Source: Actinocatenispora rupis (lineage in GTDB: Bacteria; Actinomycetota; Actinomycetes; Mycobacteriales; Micromonosporaceae). From it: a DNA stretch of 64,000 bases. The notes under the pieces are model-generated. The model did no database searches and was not told the origin of the DNA. It was given only the letters and a program-made list of their open reading frames with translations. Shown piece after piece: positions 25,301 to 33,800 of this stretch. Made by a program: the position numbers and the translations under genes. How positions within the stretch are numbered: position 1 is the first letter of the stretch; the number at the start of each line of letters is the position of its first letter. The stretch is from the NCBI RefSeq assembly GCF_016861975.1, contig NZ_BOMB01000031.1, positions 160,878 through 224,877 on the forward strand, read 5' to 3'.

Positions 25301-27351
25301 GAGAACGCGTTCTCCACCTTGGCCCGCACGGTGCCCATGTCCAGCGCGTCGGCCGGCGGACGCAGGCCGAAGTCGTACAGGTAGACGGTGCCGTCGGCGC
25401 GGGCGATCTCGTACGGCCGCTCGTCGGCGACCTTCACCCCGAGCGAGTGCAGCACCGGCAGCAGCGCCGACAGCATCATCGGCTCGCCCAGCCGGAACAC
25501 CTTGAACCGCAGGTCGTCGTCGTTCTTCCGGCGCCGGTACAGATGCATCGCCAGCTCGCCGGGCTCGTCCAGCAGCTCCAGCTTCGCCAGGTCCTTCGAC
25601 GCCTCGTACGGGTTGTGCTCGTCCTTGTACGTCTGCGGCAACGCGTCCGCGTACCGGTCGTAGAGGTAGCGGGCCTGCTCGTCACCGAGCTTGCGGTCCA
25701 GCAGGACACGGAAGTCGTCGTCCCACAACCGGGTCGCCTCGGCCAGCTCGTGCTGGATCGCGTCCACGTCCACGTCGGCCGGCGGGTTCGTCGGATCGGT
25801 ACGCACCGTGACGTGGATGCGGGCCAGCTGCCCCTCGGTGACGCGGGTCGAGTAGTCCAGACCCACCCCGTTCAGCCGCTCCAGCAGGATCTCCTGGATC
25901 CGCAGCCGGTTCCGCGTCGAGAACCGGTCCCGCGGCAGGTACACCAGGCACGAGATGAACCGCCCGTACGCGTCGCGGCGCGCGAACAGCCGCAGTTGCC
26001 GGCGCCCGGCCAGCCGCAGCACGCCCATCACCGTGCGGAACAGCTCGTCGGTCGAGATCTGGAACAGCTCGTCCCGCGGGTACGTCTCCAGGATGTCCAT
26101 CAGGTCGCGGCCCGAGTGGCTGCGCGGCGACAGCCCCGACCGGCGCAGCACCGTCGCCACCTTCCGCCGCACCACCGGCAGGTCCCGCACGGACTGCACG
26201 TACGCCGCGGAGGTGAACAGGCCGAGGAACCGCTTCTCCCCCACCACGTTGCCCGCGGCGTCGAACGTCTTGATCCCGATGTAGTCCAGGTACGCGTTGC
26301 GGTGCACGGTGGCCCGCGAGTTCGCCTTCGTGATGGTGAGCAGGCGCTTCTCCAACGCCTTCGCGTACGCCTCGGGCGCCATCGACGACAGGCTCCGCGG
26401 CTGCGTCCGGTCCGCCCGCAGGATGCCCAGGCCCGACCCGTCCACCGCGGCGAGCATCTGCTCCCCACCGTCGCTCGTCAGCTCGTACTCCCGGTACCCC
26501 AGGAACGTGAAATGGTCGTTGGTGAGCCACTTCAGCAGGTCGACGGCATCGGTGACGTCGGACTCCGGTACCGGCAGGGACGCGTCGCGCAGCGCGACGG
26601 ACAGCTCGCGGGCGCGCTCCAGCATCCGCGGCCAGTCCTCGGCCACCTCGCGGACGTCGGTGAGCACCCGGCGGATGTCCGCGCGCAGGTCCTCCACGGC
26701 GGACGGGTCCTGCTGCCGGTCCACCTCGAAGGTCATCCAGCTCTCGACCGTGTCCTCGGACGTCGCGTCGTCCGCCTCGACCTCCGGGCGGATCGCTACG
26801 AGCCGGCCGGCCGGATCGCGCCGCACCACCACCTGCGGGTGCACCACCAGATGGATCTCCAGGCCGCGGGAGGCGAGCGCCGCCGTCACCGAATCGACCA
26901 GGAACGGCATGTCGTCGACGACGATGGACAGCACGGTGTGCCCCTCGTCCGCGGGATTGCGCAGCTCGACCCGCAGCTCGCCGGCGTCCCGCTGCGCCGC
27001 CAGCTTCCGGTGCTGGCACGTCGTCTCGAACAGCTCCGCCGCGGTGCGGCCGACGAGCTCCTCGTCCGGCACGAGCCGCCAGTACAGCTTGACGAGGTCG
27101 GCCAGCTCGGTGTCCGCGCCGGCCCTCGACGCCGCCTCGGCGAGCAGCACCTCGCGGTTCTCCACCGCGTCCTGCAGACCGGCGTCGTCGACACCACTGT
27201 CGTCGAGCCCCGCCTCACCGTGGGTGACGGCGGTCGCGTCCCGCCGCGCCCCGGACGGATCGTCCACCTCAACCGGCACGTCCGGCATGTCCCCGGAAAC
27301 CTCGTCCGACTCGCTGCCTGCCGCGACATCGGCCGACGAACGGCGATTCAT
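22354..27351 (-). CDS. gdh: NAD-specific glutamate dehydrogenase, 180-kDa class
   Basis: Converts glutamate to 2-oxoglutarate and ammonia with NAD+. The 1665 residues match the L-GDH180 class first described in Streptomyces. The long N-terminal region carries ACT-like regulatory segments (VLSIVVDDMPFLVDSVTAAL). The central catalytic region includes PVGAKGGFVLK and DMSGDVFGNGML, and a C-terminal helical domain follows. ATG 27351 follows GGGGAG with an 8-nt spacer. It is monocistronic, ends at a perfect hairpin, and a very long antisense frame across it is a composition artefact. Confidence 0.95.
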   Translation of the reverse strand: MNRRSSADVAAGSESDEVSGDMPDVPVEVDDPSGARRDATAVTHGEAGLDDSGVDDAGLQDAVENREVLLAEAASRAGADTELADLVKLYWRLVPDEELVGRTAAELFETTCQHRKLAAQRDAGELRVELRNPADEGHTVLSIVVDDMPFLVDSVTAALASRGLEIHLVVHPQVVVRRDPAGRLVAIRPEVEADDATSEDTVESWMTFEVDRQQDPSAVEDLRADIRRVLTDVREVAEDWPRMLERARELSVALRDASLPVPESDVTDAVDLLKWLTNDHFTFLGYREYELTSDGGEQMLAAVDGSGLGILRADRTQPRSLSSMAPEAYAKALEKRLLTITKANSRATVHRNAYLDYIGIKTFDAAGNVVGEKRFLGLFTSAAYVQSVRDLPVVRRKVATVLRRSGLSPRSHSGRDLMDILETYPRDELFQISTDELFRTVMGVLRLAGRRQLRLFARRDAYGRFISCLVYLPRDRFSTRNRLRIQEILLERLNGVGLDYSTRVTEGQLARIHVTVRTDPTNPPADVDVDAIQHELAEATRLWDDDFRVLLDRKLGDEQARYLYDRYADALPQTYKDEHNPYEASKDLAKLELLDEPGELAMHLYRRRKNDDDLRFKVFRLGEPMMLSALLPVLHSLGVKVADERPYEIARADGTVYLYDFGLRPPADALDMGTVRAKVENAFSAVWRGESEVDGLNQLVLRAGLTWRQIVVLRGYAKYLRQAGTVFSQEYMESTFMAYPGIATLLVALFETRFDPRIQLSDEGREQHAEHLVEAINEQLDDVTSLDQDRILRNFLTLILATLRTSFFQRATAGRPKPYVAFKLDPQRIPVLPKPRPKFEIFVYSPRFEGVHLRFGAVARGGLRWSDRREDFRTEILGLVKAQMVKNAVIVPVGAKGGFVLKQAPPPTDREAYQAEGVACYQMFISALLDITDNIDPDGAVLHPTDVVRHDADDTYLVVAADKGTATFSDIANQIAIDYGYWLGDAFASGGSVGYDHKKMGITARGAWESVKRHFRELGVDCQTEEFTAVGVGDMSGDVFGNGMLCSETTRLVAAFDHRHVFVDPDPDAAVSYAERRRMFDLPRSSWADYDTSTISAGGGVWPRDAKAIPVSAPMRAALGIDDGVETMSPPELIRAILTAPVDLLWNGGIGTYVKATTESNVDVGDKANDPVRVNGSDLRCKVVGEGGNLGLTQLGRVEFALAGGHINTDFIDNSAGVDTSDHEVNIKVLLNRAKAAGELTEDERRAVLASMTEEIGQHVLLDNYDQNTALGCARSQSHPLLPVHCRLITDMEKSGRLDRALEGLPTDKELAARAADGGGLCSPEFSVVLAYVKIALEDELLDSALPDEPWTHDTLVDYFPTALREKYETAMADHPLHREIVTTMLVNETVNRGGTSFVYRAVEETGATAPDVLRAYVITREVFGLGELWRDLEALDNKVATAAQTDALLRTRRALDRAVRWIVQNRRSPLSVTDEIDRFRPGVSALLPKVGELYRGSEHEAYDKHRDLLVAEGIPAELADRATRVLWGFGLLDVVEVAHHIDRDVTEVADMYYAMSERFRVDEILDRISELPREDRWQTQARQALRYDLYAALSALTAEALVGTDPGLPATARVDAWAEENATTIGRALNAIGEFGGSRADLAALSVLLRQIRTVVRTSALAAT

Positions 27352-28146
27352 GGGTGCCACTCCCCTCGCCCACCACGCTGTGGGTCATTCGCCTCCACCC
27401 TATGACCTCCCGGCCGTACCGAACCACGCGGAGGCAACCCGACGCGCCAGGTACCGGTCCGACTACACCCCGCCGGATGACCCGGTGAATCCGTTGGCGC
27501 GGGCACGGATCCGCCGCCGTACCCAACCGCGTACGACCGGGGAGGTCACGATGCGTCAGCCGTCAGGTGACACACCGCATCGCGGGTGGAGACCAAGGCC
27601 ACAGGAGCGGTCCCAGATGCCGAGAGTGACGCCGTAGCAGGCGGGACGACCACCCCGCGCCAGCCGTCACGACCGCGCCGTCTCGTCGTGGCGGACGACC
27701 CGCGCAGCCTCCCGCCGCGGGCTGCCCGGGAGCACCCACCATGCGACCAGCCACACCCGCCGGGACCGCGCACCACGGTCGAGCCGGCCCGGAGTACCCA
27801 CCACGCGAACGGTCGAGCCCGCCCGAAGCACTCGCCACGCGACCGGCCGAGCTGATCGGAGCACTCGCGCGCCTTCGTGCGGCGCCGCGAGAACGGTCAA
27901 GCCAGCCCGAGAGCACTCGCCGCGCGACCGGACGAGCCGGTCCGGAGTGCTCACCACGCGACCGGTCGAGTGCTCACCGCGCGATCAGCCGGCGCGGCAC
28001 GCCGAAGCCCGTCGCCGGATCGTCATCGCCCACCCAGGCTCGCGACCGCGCGGCGGGACCGCCACCTCCATCACCGGCAACGACCGCCCGCATCAGGCCG
28101 GGCAGCCGGTCGGAGTCGCGGCGGACGCCGGACACCCGCCCGTACG
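27352..28146. other. 795-bp intergenic region, no convincing gene
   Basis: The first 100 bp should hold the dehydrogenase promoter. The short overlapping frames on both strands (for example minus 27667-27957) follow the underlying DNA repeats and lack ribosome-binding sites or family features, so I do not call them. The main content is a degenerate repeat array at 27730-27990. Confidence 0.6.
27730..27990. repeat. Degenerate repeat array, GAGCACTCRCCACGCGACCGG type
   Basis: About seven imperfect copies start near 27730, 27792, 27826, 27859 (partial), 27911, 27945 and 27968. Spacing is irregular (23-62 bp). The shared core is GAG(C/T)(A/G)C(T/C)C(G/A)CC(A/G)CGCGACCGG. Copies are not palindromic and spacers are not of constant length, so this is not a CRISPR array. 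Confidence 0.7.
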
Positions 28147-29775
28147 TCAGGAGGGCCAGCCGAGGCCGGTCGCCGTGCCGCGGTCCAGCCGCGCCGCCGA
28201 CTCGGACTCCGGCCAGCCCAACGGCGTCCCCCGGCGTACGTCCGCCGCGGTGGACCCGCCGGCCGCGCCCGGCTCGTCGGAGTCGGCCGCGCCGTCCGCC
28301 TCGTCCGCGGCGCCCGCCTCGTCCGCCGATTCACGCGCCGCGGAAAACGAACCGGCATCGTCCGCCGATTCACCGGCCGCGGAAGGGGAAGCGGCGTCGG
28401 CGGCGGATTCGTCGGCCACGGAGGGCGATGCGGCGTCGTCCGCGGGCGGCCCGTCCGACGCGGCGTCCACAGTGGACGCCAGCGGTCCGGCACCGTCGGT
28501 ACCACCCGCGCCGGACCCCGCGCCGTCGCTGTCCGCGTCCACGGTGGCGTCCGGTTCAACAGGTGCGTCCGGTCCGACAGTGGCGTCCGGCTTCGCAGTG
28601 GCGTCCGGATCCGCGGCGGACGTGGCGACAGCGGACGCCGGGACCGGTACGGCGGCGTCCGGGTCCACAGTGGAGTGTGCGGGATCCGTGTGGCGGTACG
28701 GATCCGCGACGGCTCGTAGCAGCCGGTGCGCGTCGGCGAGCGGGCGCAGCGGCACCGGCGCGTCCGGTACCGGGAGGGTGACGGTGGGGCGGGCGGCGAC
28801 GGCGCCGGACACCGAGGTGGCGCGGGGCCGGGCGTCCGCCCACCGGGTCCACAGTGGACGCAGCCCGGCGACGAGCGCGTCGGCCAGCTCCCGCGCGTAC
28901 CGGCCGGTGGGGTCGTAGTCGGGGTCGAAGACGGTCACCTCGACGCCGAGGCAGTTGGGTGCGGCGACGAGGTCGGCGAGCAGCGTCTCCAGCTCCCCGT
29001 ACCCGATGCCGCCGTCGCTCGGCGCGTCCACGGCGGGCAGTACCGTGGGGTCGAGGACGTCGGTGTCGAGGTGGACCCAGAAGCCGGCGGTGTCGGACAG
29101 CATCCGCGCGGCCCACGCCGCGGTGCGGGGTGCGCCCTCGGCGCGCAGCACCGGCACCGTGCGGCTCGGGATCCCCGCCGCCGTGATGTCCATCTTGTAC
29201 TCGTCGCTCTCGCGGATGCCCAGCACCACGACGTCCGAGGCGTGGAAGTACGGGCGGAGGCTGTCCATGTCGGTGAGCACCGGCTGGCCGCGGCCGGTCA
29301 CCAGCGCCAGGTCCTCGCCGGCCGCGGCGCCCACGAACTCCGCGTTGCCCGGGTGGCGGAAGTCGGTGTGCCCGTCGATGAAGACCAGCCCGTACCGGTG
29401 GCCGGTGGCGGCCCCGCGCCGGCGCAGTGCCAGCGCGGACCCGAGCAGGACCGAACAGTCGCCGCCGAGTACGACCGGGAAGTGGTCGGCGGCGAGCAGA
29501 CCCTCCAGCCGGTCGGCCAGGGTGCGCGAGTAGGCGACGATGTCGCCGGCCTGGCACACCCCGTCACCCGGCGCCCAGTCACCCGGGTCGTACCGCGGGG
29601 CGGTGACGCAGCCGGCGTCGGCCGCGCCGAGCCGCGCGACCAGGCCGTGGTCCCGCAGGGCTCCGGGCGCCTTCGCGCACCCCGGGACGGATCCCGGGGT
29701 GGGCGGTTGGAGCCCGAGGTTGGACGGCGCGTCGAGCACCGCGATCCGGCGTACTCCCCCGTTGTCCGCCGTCAT
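28147..29775 (-). CDS. Arginase/agmatinase-family hydrolase with long acidic tail
   Basis: A ureohydrolase-fold enzyme of 542 residues. The N-terminal 325 or so residues hold the metal motifs GGDCS (Cys where the family often has His), DGHTDF and HLDTDVLDP, which supply the two-Mn site. The exact substrate (arginine, agmatine or other guanidino compound) is not clear. The last 190 residues are Ala/Asp/Ser/Pro/Thr-rich low complexity with short repeats (ASPSAAGES, STVD) and no visible fold. It starts 4 nt after the stop of the thioredoxin-like gene on the same strand, so they form an operon. Confidence 0.85.
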   Translation of the reverse strand: MTADNGGVRRIAVLDAPSNLGLQPPTPGSVPGCAKAPGALRDHGLVARLGAADAGCVTAPRYDPGDWAPGDGVCQAGDIVAYSRTLADRLEGLLAADHFPVVLGGDCSVLLGSALALRRRGAATGHRYGLVFIDGHTDFRHPGNAEFVGAAAGEDLALVTGRGQPVLTDMDSLRPYFHASDVVVLGIRESDEYKMDITAAGIPSRTVPVLRAEGAPRTAAWAARMLSDTAGFWVHLDTDVLDPTVLPAVDAPSDGGIGYGELETLLADLVAAPNCLGVEVTVFDPDYDPTGRYARELADALVAGLRPLWTRWADARPRATSVSGAVAARPTVTLPVPDAPVPLRPLADAHRLLRAVADPYRHTDPAHSTVDPDAAVPVPASAVATSAADPDATAKPDATVGPDAPVEPDATVDADSDGAGSGAGGTDGAGPLASTVDAASDGPPADDAASPSVADESAADAASPSAAGESADDAGSFSAARESADEAGAADEADGAADSDEPGAAGGSTAADVRRGTPLGWPESESAARLDRGTATGLGWPS

Positions 29776-29779
29776 GCGA

Positions 29780-30691
29780 TCAGAACAGCGCCGAGGCCAG
29801 GTCGCGCCGGGCCGCCGACACCGCCGGGTCGTCCGGCCCGGCCACGTCGAACAGCTCCAGCAGGTGCCGTCGGACGAGGTCGCGGTCGTCGCCGCGCATC
29901 CGGCGCACCGCGTCGACGAGCCGCGCGTACGCCTCCTCGGCGCGGCCGTTCATCACCTCGACGTCGGCGGCCAGCGCCTGCGCCCGCGGGTCGTCCGGGC
30001 GGGCCTGCGCGTCGGCGAGCGCGCGGCGCGCGTCGGCGCCCTGCACCCGGCGCATCAGCGCCACCTGCGCCAGACCGGACGTGGCGAGCTGCTCGCTCGG
30101 CCGCTCCCGCAGTACCTCACGGAACAGTTCCTCGGCGCCGTCGAGGTCGCCGGCGGCCAGGTTGTCGTCGGCGTCGACGATCCGCTGGTCGACCTCCGGC
30201 TCCGCCGGCGCGGAGCCGCCCGCGGCACGGACCGCGTCGATCCACTGCCGGAGCTGCTGTTCCGGGATGACGCCGGTGAACCCGTCGACGGGCTGACCGC
30301 CGACCACCGCGTACACCGTCGGGATGGACTGGACCCGGAACGCCGCGGCGAGACCCTGGTTGGCGTCCACGTCGACGGTGGCGAGCACCCAGCTGCCGTT
30401 GGCCTCCGCGGCCAGCTTCTCCAGCATCGGCGAGAGCTGCTTGCACGGCCCGCACCACTCGGCCCAGAAGTCCACGACGACCGGTACCTGGAGGCTGCGC
30501 TGCAATACCTCGGCCTGGAAGTTGGCCTCGGTCACTTCGATGATCTCGGCCGCGGGCGTTGCCGCGGTCTGCTGTGCCGGCTGCGGCGCCGGGCTCGGCC
30601 GGCTCGGCGGGGGTGCCGGCCGCAGCGCGCCGAGGTCCACCGCACCACGGGTGAACGTCGACGGAATCGAACGGGGGTCGAGCTGACTCAT
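29780..30691 (-). CDS. CnoX/YbbN-like co-chaperone thioredoxin
   Basis: A 303-residue protein with a Pro/Ala-rich N-terminus (1-48), a thioredoxin domain (about 50-155) with a WCGPCK redox site (Cys80, Cys83), and a C-terminal TPR-like region (about 170-300) as in CnoX. CnoX protects proteins under oxidative stress and hands them to chaperones. The retained CxxC suggests an active redox centre. The ATG at 30691 is the start. It is first in a two-gene operon with the arginase-family gene. Confidence 0.92.
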   Translation of the reverse strand: MSQLDPRSIPSTFTRGAVDLGALRPAPPPSRPSPAPQPAQQTAATPAAEIIEVTEANFQAEVLQRSLQVPVVVDFWAEWCGPCKQLSPMLEKLAAEANGSWVLATVDVDANQGLAAAFRVQSIPTVYAVVGGQPVDGFTGVIPEQQLRQWIDAVRAAGGSAPAEPEVDQRIVDADDNLAAGDLDGAEELFREVLRERPSEQLATSGLAQVALMRRVQGADARRALADAQARPDDPRAQALAADVEVMNGRAEEAYARLVDAVRRMRGDDRDLVRRHLLELFDVAGPDDPAVSAARRDLASALF

Positions 30692-30844
30692 GCCCCTAGT
30701 CTTCCACCCCGCCCCGACGTACCGCCGCCCGGCGTGCCGCTACCGGACCCCTCACCCCGATTGCGGCATTCCTCCGGCGGCGACACACTTGCCCGACCGC
30801 CGGGGGCCACCCGGACAGCGCGGACACGACGGTACGGACGGCGC

Positions 30845-30885
30845 GGCGGGCGGTCGCGCCCGGAGCCCGGGTACGACCGCCCGCC
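30845..30885 (-). terminator. Terminator of the subtilase gene
   Basis: GGCGGGCGGTCG and CGACCGCCCGCC pair perfectly over 12 bp around a 17-nt loop, starting 7 nt beyond the stop of the large peptidase gene. Confidence 0.75.
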
Positions 30886-30891
30886 GGTGCG

Positions 30892-33800
30892 TTACAGCGG
30901 CATCCGGTAGACGCCGCCGCCCTTCGTACCGGCGAACAGCCAGTGGCCGTCCGGGGCGACCGCCAGGCTCGTCACGTCCGGTGCGGTCAGCCCGCCGGAC
31001 ACCGACCGCCAGGTACGCCCGCCGTCGGTGCTGCGGAGCACGCCGCGTCCACCGACCGGCAACCCGTTCGCCGAGTACGCGGTGGTGGCGGCGTAGAGCG
31101 CGCCGTGCGTCGCGGCCAGGGCGGAGACCCGGACGGGCAGCCCGCCGACCGAACCGGTGGTGAAGTGCCGGCCGCCGTCGGTCGACACCCGGATCGTGTC
31201 CCCGCCGACGACGATCCGGCCGGCGGACACGTCGATCGCGGTGACGGCGCCGGTGGCCACCCGGGTCACCGTGGCGCCGCCGTCGTCCGAGCGGTACAGC
31301 CCGTCGGCGGCGCCGAGCCACAGCCGGTCCGGATCGGCCGGGTCACCGGCCAGCGCCGTGTACTTCCGGTCCTGGTACAGGTTCTTCCAGGTGGCGCCGC
31401 CGTCCACGGTGCGGCGCAGGGCGTACCCGCGGCTCGGGGCGAACATCGACACCAGCACGCGTTTCGGGTCGGCCGGGTGCACCAGCACCGCGTACGCCTT
31501 CTCCTGGGTGCGGTCGACCCGGGTGAAGTGGCCGCCGCCGTCGGTGCTGCGTTGCAGCTCGTACGAGTCGACGAACGGGAAGTCGAGCGTCTTCCACACC
31601 ACGGCCGGGTCGGTCGGGTCGACGGCGAGCAGCTGCGGCTGGGACTGGATCAGGCCCTCCCGCGCGCGGCCCCACTCCAGCGTGTCCGGCGTGAGGTCAC
31701 CGGCCGGCAGGTCCGTCGCGTACGTGTCCGACTCGGTGCCGGCGACGAGCCGTGGCGTACCGCCGGCGGAGGTCACCGCGAGCGAGTCCACGGTCAGCCC
31801 CGGTACGCCGATGCGGTGGAACGTCGCGCCCGCGTCGGCGGTACGGAACAGGCCGCCGCGTTCGGCCGACACGACGACCGCGTCGTCGCCCGGCCACGCC
31901 GCGAACCCGGTGTCCACGGTGCCGCTGACCGGCTTCGGCTGCTTCGACCAGCTCGCCCCGCCGTCCGTACTGGCGAAGTCGGTGCCGGTCGCGCCGACGT
32001 ACAGGCGGTCGCCGAGCACCGCCGCCGACACCGGGTACGACGAGCCCAGGTCGTACCGGACGGTCCAGGTGCGGCCGCCGTCGGCGGAGGTCAGCACCGA
32101 CCCATCGAGCAGCGTCGCCAGCGCCGTGTCGCCGTCCGCGGCGAGCGCCACCAGCTGCGTGTCCCGCGCCGTGTACGAGCGCTGCGCCGGCCCGGGAGTA
32201 CCGGTGACGTCGTGGACGACCCACACGCCGGTGCCGGTGGCGACGAACAGGTCCGCGGAGCCGAGCGCCACGTCGGCCGGCTCGTCACCCCAGGTCTGCG
32301 GGTACGTGGTCCACGTGGAGCCGCGGTCGTCGCTGACCGCGTACCCGGCGGAGGTCACCGCGACGAGCCGGCTGCCCGCCGTGGCCACCGAGTACACGTG
32401 GGTGTCGGGGAACGGCACGGTGGTCCAGGTGGCGCCGCGGTCCGTGGAGCGCAGGATCCGCCCCTGGTACGTCGGGTCGTAGACGCTGCCGAACGAGCCG
32501 CCGCCGGCACCGTTGACCGCGTAGTAGAGCGCGTCCCGGCCGTACGCGAGGGAGCCGGCGCCGCCGTCGGCGACCGGGAGCCGCCCGGAACGCCGCCAGT
32601 GCGCGCCCCGGTCGTCGGTCAGCCACACCGCCGGCGACGTCGAGGCGAGCGCCGCCCCCCGCCCGTCGTGGTACGGGTCGGTCGTCAGGCGCAGCGCGTC
32701 GGAGTTCGGCCCGACCGGTCGCCAGGCGCCGCCCGCGTCCGGCGCGGTCACCTCGAACGACCCGGTCCCGGCCAGTACCGGTCCGGCCGCGGTCCGCGCC
32801 CGCACCGACAGCGTGTACGCGCCGGGCACCGCACCCGACAGCGGCGCCCGGTACCAGGTGTCGTGGTCGAGGACGGCGGTCACCGCGGTGGGCCGCCCGC
32901 GCGGCGGCGTCACGGTCACCACCGGCGGCGCGGCCAGCGGCGTCGGGCTGTACACGAACGCGGTGCTGCTGCCGGTACTCGGGTCCGGCGAGGCGCGCAC
33001 CAGCAACGGCCGCTCCGCCAGCAGGTACGGGACGCGCAGCGCGCCCGCCGTCACCCAGCCGGCCAGGTCCGCGTCGCCGGTGACGTCGGTGTCGGCGCGG
33101 ACCGTGACGGTCACGGTGGCGCTGCCGCCCGCCGGTACCCGGACCGACGGCGGGGTGACGGTGACCCGTCCCGGCGAGTCCGGTGCGGGCTTCGCCGCCA
33201 GCGTCGTGCGTACGGCCTGCCGCGACGCGTTGTGCAGCGTCAACCGTGCCGAGCCGGACACCGTACGGGCGGACTGGTCGGCCAGGCCGAGCGACAGGGT
33301 CGCGGGGCTCGCCGTCAGGTCGGCGGAGACCGCGGCGGCCACGTCGAGCCGCCCGGCGCCCTGCGCCGCGGGGCCAAGGTCTGCCAGCCCGTGCGCCGAA
33401 CCGATCAGCGCCGCGCCCACCGTCGCCGCGTCCCGGTCCGGGTGCGCCTGCCGTACCAGCGCGGCGGCGCCGGCCACGTGCGGCGCGGCCATGCTCGTAC
33501 CCGACATCCGGTACACGCCGGGCCCGTACAGGTCGGTCGGCACGGTGGAGCGGATCTCGACGCCGGGGGCGACCAGGTCCGGCTTCAGCGTGTACCGGCT
33601 CGTCGGGCCGCGCGAGGAGAAGTCGGCGAGCCGGTCGGTGGCGTCCACCGAACCGAGCGTCGCCCGGACCGGGCCGTCCTTCGCCAGCCGCACCAGTTCC
33701 GCGTACTGGTCGGCGTCCATGCCGAGTACGACGACGGAGTCCATGCGCAGGCTGTCACCGGACTCCAGGCCGTGCGCGGCCCCCGCGTACGTGCCGGCGA

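Noticed and set aside
21361..27405. 2014-residue plus-strand frame opposite the glutamate dehydrogenase gene
   Set aside because: It is the antisense shadow of a GC-rich gene. The translation has shadow composition (Arg/His/Val/Gln runs) and no family motif, while the minus strand encodes a clear GDH.
27667..27957. Short overlapping ORFs in the 27.4-28.1 kb gap
   Set aside because: They translate the DNA repeats in several frames, have no ribosome-binding sites and resemble nothing known.
27730..27990. Possible CRISPR array
   Set aside because: Repeat copies are imperfect, spacing is irregular and no cas gene is present.
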